A stretch of 64,000 nt of DNA from Acinetobacter oleivorans DR1 (GCF_000196795.1 NC_014259.1:4030001-4094000), one strand, 5' to 3'. Numbered from the stretch's first letter, positions 1 through 8,452 are shown. Translations and numbers: made by a program. The notes: generated by a model from the letters alone, not told the origin.

Positions 1-770
1 TTGGCAACTTCAGTTTCAAATGCTTGCTTTAACTGCTCTGAATTCATCTTATCTGTATCAGATATAGCATTTCGCCCTGCATATTTAAAGTTCTCAAAGC
101 TATACCTCACCATATACTGTTCTTTTTTATCATCTTTATAGGTCTGTCGAAGACTAATACCTAATTCCACATCCCCATTATACAAATTAAATACCAACCT
201 ATTTGTTTTCGAAAGAACATCCTGCCATTCTTTAAAACTTAAGATATAAGTTGGATCTATAACCTCACCCATGGTTTCATTCATATGCTTTAAATTATCT
301 TGTTTATCAATTCGAGCACTAAAAGGTAAAAAATACTGCTTCCATTGTTTGTCATTTATCTGATGCACTAATTTAGTATAAGCAGTATAGGCTTCTTGGC
401 TCGTGGTATATTCATTTGGATGTAAGCTGGCATTAATGTCCATGATTTGAATACCATCATTGCTTCGTCGAGCTACTTGTGTACCTAGCACACTGATCAC
501 ATTTTCTATTTCTAAATTACTCTTTTCACTAAATACACGTACTCGACCTAGTTTTGGTGGAGTCCAATCTAATGATAAAAAATTCATCCCTGCAGGCTGA
601 CGATCAACTGGCGTAGTACTATTTTTAGTAAAATCCTGCATGCCTTGTTTACCAAAATGAAGGGCTATTACATCTTGATTTTGGTTCTTTAAACTAATAC
701 TTGTTGGTTTACATGCAATTAAAAATAGGCATGTAAAGATGCAGATAAATAAAGATAAATAGTTCTTCAT
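1..770 (-). CDS. Lipoprotein of the T6SS island, partial (C-terminus beyond window)
   Basis: The reading frame opens at an ATG on the minus strand (768-770) and stays open for 256 codons to the window edge, so the C-terminal end is missing. The N-terminus has a positive residue, a hydrophobic stretch and a lipobox (LIAC, Cys20), which predicts an outer-membrane or periplasmic lipoprotein. The rest is a soluble, mixed-charge domain that I do not recognise. It is the last visible gene of a run of minus-strand lipoprotein genes behind vgrG and an effector gene, so a role as T6SS immunity or accessory lipoprotein is an inference from position only. Confidence 0.75.
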   Translation of the reverse strand, partial: MKNYLSLFICIFTCLFLIACKPTSISLKNQNQDVIALHFGKQGMQDFTKNSTTPVDRQPAGMNFLSLDWTPPKLGRVRVFSEKSNLEIENVISVLGTQVARRSNDGIQIMDINASLHPNEYTTSQEAYTAYTKLVHQINDKQWKQYFLPFSARIDKQDNLKHMNETMGEVIDPTYILSFKEWQDVLSKTNRLVFNLYNGDVELGISLRQTYKDDKKEQYMVRYSFENFKYAGRNAISDTDKMNSEQLKQAFETEVA

Positions 771-789
771 AATAAGTTTCCAGGCCTAT

Positions 790-1062
790 CTAGCAACAAG
801 TCTTCCCCTTATTACTACTCGAATATATTTTAAAATCGGCTTTACTATTTCCCCATTTAGAAATGGTTTTCAATTGCTGATTATATACCTTTCCTACATA
901 GGCTACTGGAAGCCTTTCAGGCTCAATTGTATATTCTCGACCCCACCCTGTCATAACTAACAATGGCACACTCAAATTTATTAATTTAAGTTTCAGATTT
1001 TTAAATAAATTATTTTTCTTCCCATACAATGGGAAATTTTTCTGATTTAGAGACATTACCAA
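790..1062 (-). pseudogene. Degraded Ig-like immunity lipoprotein paralogue, lipobox Cys lost
   Basis: The C-terminal half of this 90-codon frame matches the start of the mature parts of the three paralogues at 1922-2979: REYTIEPERLPVAYVGKVYNQ aligns with DYNIEPNKLPIAHIGKEYNQ. Where the paralogues have a lipobox ending SGC or CGC, this copy reads TGW, a TGC/TGT to TGG change at the lipidation cysteine. The protein stops about 50 residues after that point and lacks the conserved FYGRG and C-terminal strands. The frame overlaps the next gene upstream by about 50 nt and its true start is unclear. I read it as a decaying extra copy; a short expressed variant cannot be excluded. Confidence 0.6.
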
Positions 1063-1420
1063 TCATTGCAGAGAAAATGGCTTGGCATTCTAAATTGATT
1101 TTTTTAACTGAACTGATATCTATAGGCTCACAGCTTCTATTATCATTATTTGAGCAGAATTCTACAGATACATCAATTTGGTTATTCTCAAATCTATCGA
1201 TATCCGCATCTAATGTTTGCTGAGGATCAATCATATTTTCACAAATTAACTTTTTTGATGATGATTTTTTTATTTTATTTAAAACTTCCTTACCTTCAAT
1301 TTTTATAGAAAAATTTAATTTTTCATTGCTTTTCATAATATGATCTATTGTGAAATTTGAAATTCTTTCACTACATCCAGTTAAAAAAATTAGCCCTGAT
1401 AGGTAAAGAATTTTTTTCAT
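1010..1420 (-). CDS. Small Cys-rich lipoprotein, putative T6SS immunity protein
   Basis: This 136-residue protein has an N-terminal lipoprotein signal (MKKILYLSGLIFLTGC, Cys16 as the lipid site) followed by a periplasmic-type domain with four more cysteines, which could form disulfides. The cysteine layout and the closing segment (C-x-A/V-I/V-F-x-x-x) resemble the neighbouring 162-residue lipoprotein, so the two may be distant paralogues. It lies 8 nt after that gene on the same strand and belongs to the lipoprotein run behind the effector. I do not recognise the family. Protection against a periplasm-acting effector is inferred from location and predicted lipidation. Confidence 0.6.
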   Translation of the reverse strand: MKKILYLSGLIFLTGCSERISNFTIDHIMKSNEKLNFSIKIEGKEVLNKIKKSSSKKLICENMIDPQQTLDADIDRFENNQIDVSVEFCSNNDNRSCEPIDISSVKKINLECQAIFSAMIGNVSKSEKFPIVWEEK

Positions 1421-1428
1421 TTAAAACT

Positions 1429-1917
1429 CTATTGGAAATTGGATTTTCTTATAGCTTCTTTTGATATTAAAATATTATCTGCTATAACTTTACTACTTTG
1501 TAATAAGCTTCCAAAAACTACTCTACAAGACATATTGCTAGTTAACAATTTTTCCAATTGATTCTTATCGATACATACATTCATGGATTCATCTTCGCAG
1601 ACTTTGAAGTACCCAGATGAAGTATATTTTCCATTTTTTAACTTCTCTCCCTCGACTGAGATAGCTCCTGTCACAAAGTAATTTTTAATATTATTGCACT
1701 TAAAATGTGAATATTTATAATTATTCTCTTGATAAATCTTATTTAAATCATCATTTGTTTCTAAATTAAATTTAAAAATATCACCACTCATACCATCCAT
1801 ATAAGAATAAGTTAAATTCTTAAGGGCTATATCCTTAAAATTTTCTTTCTCATTTTTGGCTAAAGGATTACAACCTGACAATAAAATGGATAAAATAATT
1901 AAAAAATATTTATGCAT
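1429..1917 (-). CDS. Cys-rich lipoprotein, putative T6SS immunity protein
   Basis: A 162-residue protein with a clear type II signal peptide (MHKYFLIILSILLSGC, Cys16). The mature domain holds several cysteines (around residues 74, 107, 114 and 131) in a pattern echoed by the downstream 136-residue lipoprotein. Its start lies 5 nt after the stop of the preceding Ig-like lipoprotein, so it is almost certainly co-transcribed with the vgrG-effector unit. Base composition is strongly AT-rich, as in the whole immunity run. No family was recognised. An immunity role is an inference from genomic context. Confidence 0.6.
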   Translation of the reverse strand: MHKYFLIILSILLSGCNPLAKNEKENFKDIALKNLTYSYMDGMSGDIFKFNLETNDDLNKIYQENNYKYSHFKCNNIKNYFVTGAISVEGEKLKNGKYTSSGYFKVCEDESMNVCIDKNQLEKLLTSNMSCRVVFGSLLQSSKVIADNILISKEAIRKSNFQ

Positions 1918-1921
1918 CTAT

Positions 1922-2263
1922 TCATTCTACAATAATTAATTTATATTTCTTATTTAGCTCATCACTACCACGGCCATAAAACCCTGTTGAAATATTTATT
2001 GTATATTCACCTTTATGTTTGGGAATACCTTTAATTGAAAAGTCATTAAAACCGCTAGTGTCATTGTTCGGTTGAATTTTTAATCCTAAATCATCAGGCA
2101 TATCAGTATCTATTTCAAAATACTTATCCACTACTTTGCCACCACTAATTTTTATATTCTGGGAATATGCTTCATTGACATGAGCTACAGCGAGTTCCTT
2201 TGGTTGTACATCATAGTTGCTACAACCATTAAGGGTCATTGCCAATAGAATATATCGAAACAT
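1922..2263 (-). CDS. Ig-like lipoprotein, putative T6SS immunity paralogue 3
   Basis: A 113-residue lipoprotein (MFRYILLAMTLNGC; Cys14) with one small beta-rich domain. The pattern of Gly/Pro-rich turns (HVNEAYSQNIKISGG, then IKGIPKHKGEYTINI, then FYGRGSDELNKKY) resembles He_PIG/Ig-like domains. It is very similar to the next upstream gene and clearly related to the 120-residue copy, so these arose by tandem duplication. It sits 6 nt from its neighbour and is likely co-translated. A periplasm-facing immunity function against the effector encoded just upstream is the best guess; the sequence does not prove it. Confidence 0.7.
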   Translation of the reverse strand: MFRYILLAMTLNGCSNYDVQPKELAVAHVNEAYSQNIKISGGKVVDKYFEIDTDMPDDLGLKIQPNNDTSGFNDFSIKGIPKHKGEYTINISTGFYGRGSDELNKKYKLIIVE

Positions 2264-2269
2264 GTCTTT

Positions 2270-2611
2270 TTATTCTTTAACTACAAATTCATAGGTTTTA
2301 TTTAACTTATCATCACCTCGCCCATAAAAATGTGCATTAATTATAATTTCATATTTCCCTTTATATTTTGGAATTCCATCAATTCTTAAATGATTGTATC
2401 CATCTATATCATCTACAGGAGTAATTTTAATCTCCTGATTCTCTGGGATATTAGAAGTTAATTCAAAATGTTGTTCAGAGACTTTTCCACCTGTAATTTT
2501 TATATTCTGGGAATATGACTTATTAACATAAGCTACAGCGAGTTCCTTTGGTTGTGCATCATAGTTGCTACAACCACTTAGTATTAACCCTAATAAGATA
2601 TATCTAAACAT
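2270..2611 (-). CDS. Ig-like lipoprotein, putative T6SS immunity paralogue 2
   Basis: A 113-residue lipoprotein starting MFRYILLGLILSGC (Cys14), nearly identical in its signal and first 35 residues to the paralogue that follows it, and more divergent in the middle of the domain (residues 45-75). It keeps the conserved GIPKYKGKYEIII and FYGRGDDKLNKTYEF segments of the family. Diversification of the central loops while signal and framework strands are kept is what one would expect for duplicated immunity genes tracking different effectors. It lies 5 nt from the preceding gene in a tight operon. Confidence 0.7.
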   Translation of the reverse strand: MFRYILLGLILSGCSNYDAQPKELAVAYVNKSYSQNIKITGGKVSEQHFELTSNIPENQEIKITPVDDIDGYNHLRIDGIPKYKGKYEIIINAHFYGRGDDKLNKTYEFVVKE

Positions 2612-2616
2612 ATATC

Positions 2617-2979
2617 TTATTCTTTAACTACAAACTCATAGGTCTTATCCAACTCCCCATCACCACCAGCATAAAAACTGGCATATATATTAATAGTAAA
2701 AGTTCCCTTATGTTTTGGAACTCCAGAAATTTTTAAATTATTATAAGCATCCGCTTCATTTTGATCTATTGGCTCAATAGAGATATTCATATCACTTGGA
2801 AAATTATCTTTTACTTCAAAAGACTGTGGTATCACTCTTCCACCAGTAATTTTTAATGTCTGATTATATTCTTTGCCAATATGTGCTATCGGAAGCTTAT
2901 TTGGTTCAATATTATAATCCTTACTACAGCCACAAAGACTCAAACTTAAAAATATTACAGCCAATTTATTAAATTTCAT
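2617..2979 (-). CDS. Ig-like lipoprotein, putative cognate immunity protein 1
   Basis: A 120-residue lipoprotein (MKFNKLAVIFLSLSLCGC; Cys18) with the same single Ig-like domain as the two copies behind it. Its start codon overlaps the stop of the effector gene by one base (TAATG at 2981-2977), so the two are translationally coupled. This makes it the best candidate for the true cognate immunity protein, with the later copies as spare or orphan immunity genes. Lipidation would place it in the periplasm, matching an effector that acts on a periplasmic or envelope target. Confidence 0.72.
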   Translation of the reverse strand: MKFNKLAVIFLSLSLCGCSKDYNIEPNKLPIAHIGKEYNQTLKITGGRVIPQSFEVKDNFPSDMNISIEPIDQNEADAYNNLKISGVPKHKGTFTINIYASFYAGGDGELDKTYEFVVKE

Positions 2980-4223
2980 TAGAAAGACTCCCTTTTTACT
3001 ATTAATGCAAAAAAAACTGCTTTTTCAAAATCATATAGAGACAAATTCGGTTTTAATTGTTGTTTATTCTCTCCCCAAGAAAAGGCTTGTAATTGAACTT
3101 CCGTCTTATATGGATCTGTTGTATTTGTTATAGGCTGACCATTACTCTGTCTTAATTTGTCAGTCCAAACAATCCAATGATCTGGAAAACTTTGCGTGCC
3201 TGAACTAGAACCACTACTTAATAAGCTCGCAGAAATTAAACTAACTACATAGTAACCAGTTCCAGCATACTGGTTCAGTTCATTAATTAAACTAGGGTTA
3301 TAACCATTAATATAAAATGGAAAAGTTTGTATCCCAAGAAATCCACTTTTTTTAAACCAATTTATTAGCTCTCCCCATAGTGTAATACCTGCAACTTCTT
3401 GATTAGGATCTTTTAACCGTAGTGCAATATTTTCTGATTCTCGTAAACTAGCTAAAGTTATCCAATCAATTGGTGGAATTTTAGGAGTTCCATTTTTTCT
3501 ATAATAATTTTTTACTCGACGACATCCATCTAAAGTTGCCTCTATATTTAAATCTCCAATCCTTGTCTTTCCTGTTTCCCATAATTGTTTAACTGCAAAC
3601 TTATATTTAGTCGGACTTAAATTGATAAGACAGAAGAAATAAGCTGCTGGGCCACACAAAGAAGCGTCAAATTGGTCAGGTAGAGGTTCGTTCAAACGAG
3701 CTTGTAAACCAGCTTCAATTTGAAGTTTTGAAAATGGGTCTTTCGCTTCCCCAGGCTTACAGCCAGGATCTATACATTGAAAAACTCTATCTCTGCTCAA
3801 ATTGAGCTGGAATGTATTTTTAGACTTAACCTCTTTAACAACCTTAGTCATGTAAGTTGCTTCGTTATACTTTACTTTAGATATCTTAGTGTTTTGGCTA
3901 AAATTTGCTGAAGGATAAGACTCAATCTTATCTGGCAAAATATAATTACTTAATACTAAAGCTTCTTTCCCACTGATACTCAATCGATATAAGTCAAAAA
4001 GAATTACACAGTCTCTTATATTTTCAATACCTAACTTACTACCATCTATCTCGGCAGATCTTGTTTGATAAAGATTATTTCCTACTTTTTTGAATTCCTT
4101 ACTTGTAAAAAGTATCGAAGTTTCTGCCTTATTTTTTACGGTATTGTAAACGTACAATCTATACTTTAATAAGCTAGGTTTTACATTTGTTTCCAAAACA
4201 ACATACGGATAATACTTTGCCAT
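2979..4223 (-). CDS. Putative T6SS effector with papain-like Cys-His motif
   Basis: A 414-residue protein encoded 8 nt after vgrG and coupled to a lipoprotein gene, the classical place for a VgrG-carried effector. There is no signal peptide. The N-terminal ~140 residues look beta-rich and may dock on the VgrG extension. The C-terminal half carries a CGPAAYFF segment with Cys190 at the start of a predicted helix and a PDHWIVW segment with His349, followed by a strand containing FSWGEN. The Cys-Gly-Pro and His-Trp pair is typical of papain-like peptidases, amidases and transglutaminase-like folds, so I predict a cysteine hydrolase. The substrate is unknown; the lipoprotein partners argue for action in the periplasm. 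AT-rich compared with the body of vgrG. Confidence 0.62.
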   Translation of the reverse strand: MAKYYPYVVLETNVKPSLLKYRLYVYNTVKNKAETSILFTSKEFKKVGNNLYQTRSAEIDGSKLGIENIRDCVILFDLYRLSISGKEALVLSNYILPDKIESYPSANFSQNTKISKVKYNEATYMTKVVKEVKSKNTFQLNLSRDRVFQCIDPGCKPGEAKDPFSKLQIEAGLQARLNEPLPDQFDASLCGPAAYFFCLINLSPTKYKFAVKQLWETGKTRIGDLNIEATLDGCRRVKNYYRKNGTPKIPPIDWITLASLRESENIALRLKDPNQEVAGITLWGELINWFKKSGFLGIQTFPFYINGYNPSLINELNQYAGTGYYVVSLISASLLSSGSSSGTQSFPDHWIVWTDKLRQSNGQPITNTTDPYKTEVQLQAFSWGENKQQLKPNLSLYDFEKAVFFALIVKRESF

Positions 4224-4231
4224 TATTATTT

Positions 4232-7012
4232 TTACTCTATATCAATTTTTTCATCTTTAAATAAATGAAGTGATATCTCTTCTGGTTGGTAGGATTTAAA
4301 TAGATCTGTATATCCTTTATCATCCGTACAACCTTCTACAATATCCCCATTAGGTAAGAAAGCGATATATTTATGATTTGCAAAGTTATTGCCATCTTTA
4401 TCTTGCAAAAAATATCTCAAGTTATATTTATTAATTTCGCCTAATACTGGCAATGCAGGAACATTAGCATTCGTACTCCCGCCCCCCATAAACAAATGCT
4501 GCCCAGCTTTTACCTCAAACTTACCACCTGTGGTCATAAAAATGCCCGAACCAGTAATTTTGACTTGAGAGCCGCCTGCGGTGAGTACAATTTCTTTGGC
4601 TGCGGTCGCTTCGATTTTGTCTTCAGTAGAAATCACCTGAACAGCTTTACGGGCAATTAAATCTGCTCCATCGCCTTGTGCTTGTATCTCAACTTTACCT
4701 TTGCCTGCATAGAGTCTTGCCCCTTCTTGCGCTGAAAAAAGGCTAATTTTATTTTGAGCATGTGCAATCAAGTTCTTTTGTGTAGACAGATTAATGCTGT
4801 CTCCAGCAGTTTGGTTTATCTGGCCATCTGCGCTTAAGTGAATGTCTTCGTTACTGCTCAGCGCGATGCTATTTGGGCTCGCTAACAACATAATCGCCTC
4901 TTTAAAGGTTTTGGCTTTTGCGTTGTCTTGCTGCTCAAGTTTTTCAATAAAGGATTTTAGGTTTTCTAAATTTTCTAAAGGGTCAGTTTGCTGATTTTTA
5001 GCAACTTCACTGAGTGCTTTGGCATTGTTAAGGCCACCGTCGATTTGTTGTTTGGCCTCATTTGCATCAAGGTGTACACCTTGAGCTTGATCCTGCTTGT
5101 GAGTACTAACAAGTAGCCCACTGCCCGCACGTACCGCGCCCCACTGGTCTGTTCTAAGTTCGAAGCCTTCACCACGACCATCGCTTTCCGCCTTGTCTTT
5201 TGGATGGCTTAAGTTACCCAAGTTTAGTTGGCTTGCCGCATGACTGCTTTGTAGCTGGGCACTGATTTGCCCTGTGGTGTCATCAAAGCGTAGCTGGTTA
5301 AAGCCTTTACCGTCGACTTCTTCTGAGCGAATGCCGCTGAGCTTTTTGGTGTCGGGTAGCTGGCCTTTCTGGTCGAACTGGGTTGGGTGACGTTCGGCTT
5401 CGTGAATGCGGCCGACCACAAACGGGCGGTCAATATTGCCGTCAAAGAAGTCGATCACCACAATCTCCCCCACACGTGGCAAGAAGCGCGCGCCATAACC
5501 CGCGCCTGCCCACGGGGTCAGCACATCTACCCAAGCCGAGTCAGTGTCATTGTCGTTACTGCCCGCTCCACCGTCATGATTATGGTCGTCAGTTCGGGTA
5601 AACAAGAAGCGGACTTTAATGCGGCCCCACTGGTCAACGTGGATGCTTTCGCCTTCTAGCCCCACCACTCTAGCACGCTGCGGGTAAGCGGCCGGTCGGT
5701 GTTCTAGTGGGCTATATTCAGGCACAGCTTTAATGTTGCGTCGAACCACATTGAGTTCAGCAAAGTGGCGTTGTTCTGGGTTTTGGCTATCGAGTTGAGC
5801 TGCTTTGAGCTTGTCTTTTGGCAACAGACGCTCAAGTTGCTGTTGTAATTCTTTCGGTAAATTATTCTGGTTATAGTAGTGCTTGCTTAAGATTAAGAAT
5901 TCTTTATCGGCACTGTCGTGTTGGTCGAGTTCTGGATGGTCATTGAGCTCAAACCAGTAACCTACTTGTGCATCACGGACGTTACCTGAAACCGTAAACT
6001 GTTTCGAACTTAGGTGATGATAAGCATTGATGTGCTGGTTAAGCTGTTCAATCTGGCTATTACCTGAAGCTGTGGCTTGGTCTTCGCCGTTTAAGTCTTG
6101 CATCCAAGCGGGGCTGACATGCCATGCATCTTCAAGGTTTAGGCTGGCATTGTCATAGTGTTCGCTGTGTTGCTGCTTACCTTGTACGCTGCCACTGCCT
6201 TCTTCTTGTTGTAGGGCATCGGCTTGCCAGCGTTGCACATGAACCGAGGTTGGCTGTAAACGGCGCTCTGCCTTGACTTGGATAATGGTGTCGAACTGTT
6301 CTGTCGCACTGCTGCGCTGGTAACGTAGGCTATGGCGTTCAAGGGCTTGATAATTTTGGTTATCGTCAATTAAACGTAGCACTTGTGGTTGAATGGAAGC
6401 ATTCGGGTCAGCGACCAAAAGTTGCGATTCATCGACCAGCCAGTTGATGCCCTCGCTACGCCACAAACGGGTTAAAAAGTCATAATCGCTTTCGTTTGAC
6501 TGCATCACAAATGGGCGCACATCGTAGTCTTTAGTTAAGCCTGCTGTGTCGAGCGTCAGACTTGAGGCAAATAACGGGCTTTTGCCTTGCCATTCTTTAA
6601 ACAGAATTTCGCTAATATCACGCACGCTTTTGTTCATAAACACGCGGCTATTACGACGTTTATGCCAAAGTGCAGTTGGATCTTTTAAGGTTAAGTTATA
6701 AATGGTGAGTGAGCCGTCGCTTTGGCCTTGGCTCGCTTCGGTAATAATACCTGTTGTTCTAAAAAACTGGCCTGCATCCGTCACCTGATCGACAGCAACC
6801 TGACAGCCAATAAATTGTTTTAATGCAATATGCGCGTTTGTCGACAGACACAGTAACTCAGCAACGCTACCTTGGTTGAGGGTATGTTCACCCTCAATGC
6901 GTTGCAAGAAAACTTGCTGATTTAAAGACTGATTTGAGAATTGGATATGAACAGCGCGATTTTGTGAAACAAGGCCTAAACGCTCCAATATACTCGACAC
7001 ACTCATCTGCAT
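4232..7012 (-). CDS. vgrG: T6SS spike protein VgrG with C-terminal effector-docking extension
   Basis: VgrG trimers form the tip of the type VI secretion tube. The gp27-like base occupies roughly residues 15-400, the gp5-like OB fold follows around 440-560 (WGRIKVRF, SAWVDVLTPWAGAG, VIDFFDGNIDRP), and the DUF2345 beta-helix lies around 640-840. After about residue 850 an extra ~75-residue domain (LRYFLQDKDG, FLPNGDIVEGCTDDKGYTDL) resembles transthyretin-like docking domains that carry effectors. The frame can be opened upstream by a TTG at 7024, but I prefer the ATG at 7012; one at 7006 is also possible. The central part is clearly richer in GC than the last ~250 bp and the genes behind it, which suggests a conserved spike with an exchanged tail and cargo. 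Confidence 0.9.
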   Translation of the reverse strand: MQMSVSSILERLGLVSQNRAVHIQFSNQSLNQQVFLQRIEGEHTLNQGSVAELLCLSTNAHIALKQFIGCQVAVDQVTDAGQFFRTTGIITEASQGQSDGSLTIYNLTLKDPTALWHKRRNSRVFMNKSVRDISEILFKEWQGKSPLFASSLTLDTAGLTKDYDVRPFVMQSNESDYDFLTRLWRSEGINWLVDESQLLVADPNASIQPQVLRLIDDNQNYQALERHSLRYQRSSATEQFDTIIQVKAERRLQPTSVHVQRWQADALQQEEGSGSVQGKQQHSEHYDNASLNLEDAWHVSPAWMQDLNGEDQATASGNSQIEQLNQHINAYHHLSSKQFTVSGNVRDAQVGYWFELNDHPELDQHDSADKEFLILSKHYYNQNNLPKELQQQLERLLPKDKLKAAQLDSQNPEQRHFAELNVVRRNIKAVPEYSPLEHRPAAYPQRARVVGLEGESIHVDQWGRIKVRFLFTRTDDHNHDGGAGSNDNDTDSAWVDVLTPWAGAGYGARFLPRVGEIVVIDFFDGNIDRPFVVGRIHEAERHPTQFDQKGQLPDTKKLSGIRSEEVDGKGFNQLRFDDTTGQISAQLQSSHAASQLNLGNLSHPKDKAESDGRGEGFELRTDQWGAVRAGSGLLVSTHKQDQAQGVHLDANEAKQQIDGGLNNAKALSEVAKNQQTDPLENLENLKSFIEKLEQQDNAKAKTFKEAIMLLASPNSIALSSNEDIHLSADGQINQTAGDSINLSTQKNLIAHAQNKISLFSAQEGARLYAGKGKVEIQAQGDGADLIARKAVQVISTEDKIEATAAKEIVLTAGGSQVKITGSGIFMTTGGKFEVKAGQHLFMGGGSTNANVPALPVLGEINKYNLRYFLQDKDGNNFANHKYIAFLPNGDIVEGCTDDKGYTDLFKSYQPEEISLHLFKDEKIDIE

Positions 7013-7273
7013 TTTTATTATCAATCAAACTTATATTTAGGCCGCATTTTAATTAAAAAAAGACTAATCTGTCTATCTATACTCATTTTCAAAATGTAAC
7101 TAGTCTAAATATGCAGTTTTAGGTTAATTTCTTATTAGATAGGTATTTAATCCGTAAAATTTACTCATTTTAAAGTGCTATAAACCACCCAAAAATATTT
7201 AATATTTTTCTTTTATATTCAAATAGATATTAAATAAATCAACTACTCAAATTAATAAAATTCAGGATGAGAT

Positions 7274-7966
7274 ATGAAAATAAAAAAGTCTGCTTTTTAT
7301 ATATTTACGGTGATTTTTTCACTTCATTCTCCTGCATTTGCTGAACCGAGTGTGGCCGATATTCAATATCGTGCAGAACAAGGGCAAGCTGTTGCTCAAT
7401 ATCATTTAGGGATGATGCTTTTAAGCGGCGAACAAGGTGTGGTTAAAAATTATGAACAAGCGTTTAAATGGTTAACCGCGGCTGACCAAAATGGAAGCGT
7501 GGGGGCAAAATATAGTTTAGGAATGCTGTATTACACAGGTACGGGCGTCGAAAAAGATCCCAAGCGCGCTTTTGATTATTTCACCAAAGCTGCGGCCAAG
7601 GGCCATGCTAAAGCCCAATATAACTTAGGGGTTTTATACGACAGAGGCGAAGGAACTGCACAAAATTATGTGCAAGCGTTTGAGTGGTTCAGTCGTGCTG
7701 CCAACCAAGGCTACCCACCCGCAGAATATAATTTAGCTCATCTATATAAAAAAGGTCACGGCGTTTCACAAAGTGATGAGCAAGCCCTTAAGTGGTACAC
7801 AAAAGCGGCCGAGCACAATGAAAGCGATGCTCAGTACAACTTGGCCCAGATGTATTTAAATGGTGAAGGCACGCCGAAAAACCTACAACTGGCAAAGAAA
7901 TGGTTTCAGCAAGCTGCCGATGCAGGCGATGTAGATGCGAAAGAAATGCTTAAAAGTTTAGAATAA
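7274..7966 (+). CDS. Secreted Sel1-repeat (SLR) protein
   Basis: A 230-residue protein with a Sec signal peptide (cleavage after about residue 23, SPAFA). The mature part consists almost entirely of about five Sel1-like repeats of ~36 residues, recognisable by A-x-A-Q-Y-x-L-G-x-M/L-Y and G-x-G-V/T-x-x-(D/N)-x-x-x-A-x-x-W motifs. SLR proteins are alpha-solenoid scaffolds for protein-protein contacts; here it would be periplasmic. The start is supported by an AGGATGAG ribosome site just upstream. It diverges from vgrG across a 260-bp AT-rich spacer. SLR proteins occur near secretion genes, but a T6SS role is only suggested by position. Confidence 0.85.
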   Translation: MKIKKSAFYIFTVIFSLHSPAFAEPSVADIQYRAEQGQAVAQYHLGMMLLSGEQGVVKNYEQAFKWLTAADQNGSVGAKYSLGMLYYTGTGVEKDPKRAFDYFTKAAAKGHAKAQYNLGVLYDRGEGTAQNYVQAFEWFSRAANQGYPPAEYNLAHLYKKGHGVSQSDEQALKWYTKAAEHNESDAQYNLAQMYLNGEGTPKNLQLAKKWFQQAADAGDVDAKEMLKSLE

Positions 7967-8177
7967 GGCAGCCATCTCTATAATATTTTATTTATAAGAT
8001 GATAAATCTCTATTATTAACAACATTACACTTACAACTTATTTTATTATTTATTTTTTCTAATTAAATATAAATATTAATCCTATTATTTTAAAAATAAA
8101 TTTAGTTTTATTATTAAATCAAAAATATTCTAAATATTAAATTGACGTAATTAAAATCACCGATTATTATCTCGTTG

Positions 8178-8452
8178 CTGGCCTACATTGCCAGTCGGTT
8201 ATGACAGACCGCGAATAACAAAGACGATGTGCAAAATTCTTATTTTGTGTGTCGGGAACTCGTTCGCCCCCTTTTTCTCTATGGTAGGGCGGAAGGGGGA
8301 CACCTTTGTGTGTGCTGGTTCCTTTGTTTCCAGTCTGTCAACCCTCTTTCGTTCTACCACCATAAATTAATTCGCGGTAATCTGGTGGTAGGACTCCATT
8401 TTTTAAGGAGTTGGCCATGACACTTTTCAAACTTATTTCCTCTCTTATTTAA
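8178..8452 (+). promoter_or_regulatory. Structured leader resembling phage antisense-RNA immunity region, with decayed target ORF
   Basis: This segment is richer in GC and in inverted repeats than the AT-rich DNA around it. Visible pairings: CTGGC/GCCAG (8178-8182 with 8190-8194); CGGT/ACCG (8196-8199 with 8208-8211); a long-range ACCGCGAA/TTCGCGGT match (8208-8215 with 8371-8378); an 11-bp stem GTTCTACCACC/GGTGGTAGGAC (8351-8361 with 8384-8394, one G-U); and ACTCC/GGAGT (8393-8397 with 8407-8411) that would cover the ribosome site of an ATG at 8417. That ATG opens only 11 codons before TAA. This layout recalls the C4/CI antisense-RNA control regions of P1- and P4-type phages. I infer a phage-derived riboregulatory remnant; no promoter was assigned. 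Confidence 0.4.
8229..8420 (+). CDS. Possible Ash/Icd-like short phage leader ORF
   Basis: A 63-codon frame from a GTG start, inside the structured leader. The product has an LVRPLFLYGRAEGGHLCVC segment and a later FQSVNPLSFYHH segment that remind me of the small Ash/Icd-type proteins found next to phage antisense-RNA immunity regions, but this is from memory and the match is short. A second frame over the same bases (8188-8370) is also open, so an apparent ORF may simply be a by-product of constraint on the RNA structure. There is no clear ribosome site. Low confidence as a real protein. Confidence 0.25.
   Translation: MQNSYFVCRELVRPLFLYGRAEGGHLCVCWFLCFQSVNPLSFYHHKLIRGNLVVGLHFLRSWP

Noticed and set aside
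5383..5659. Open frames on the plus strand inside vgrG
   Set aside because: They lie antisense to a well-conserved gp5-like region, have no signal or family features and reflect the higher GC there.
8188..8370. Second open frame over the structured leader
   Set aside because: It overlaps the other frame, has no recognisable motif, and the region is better explained by RNA structure.
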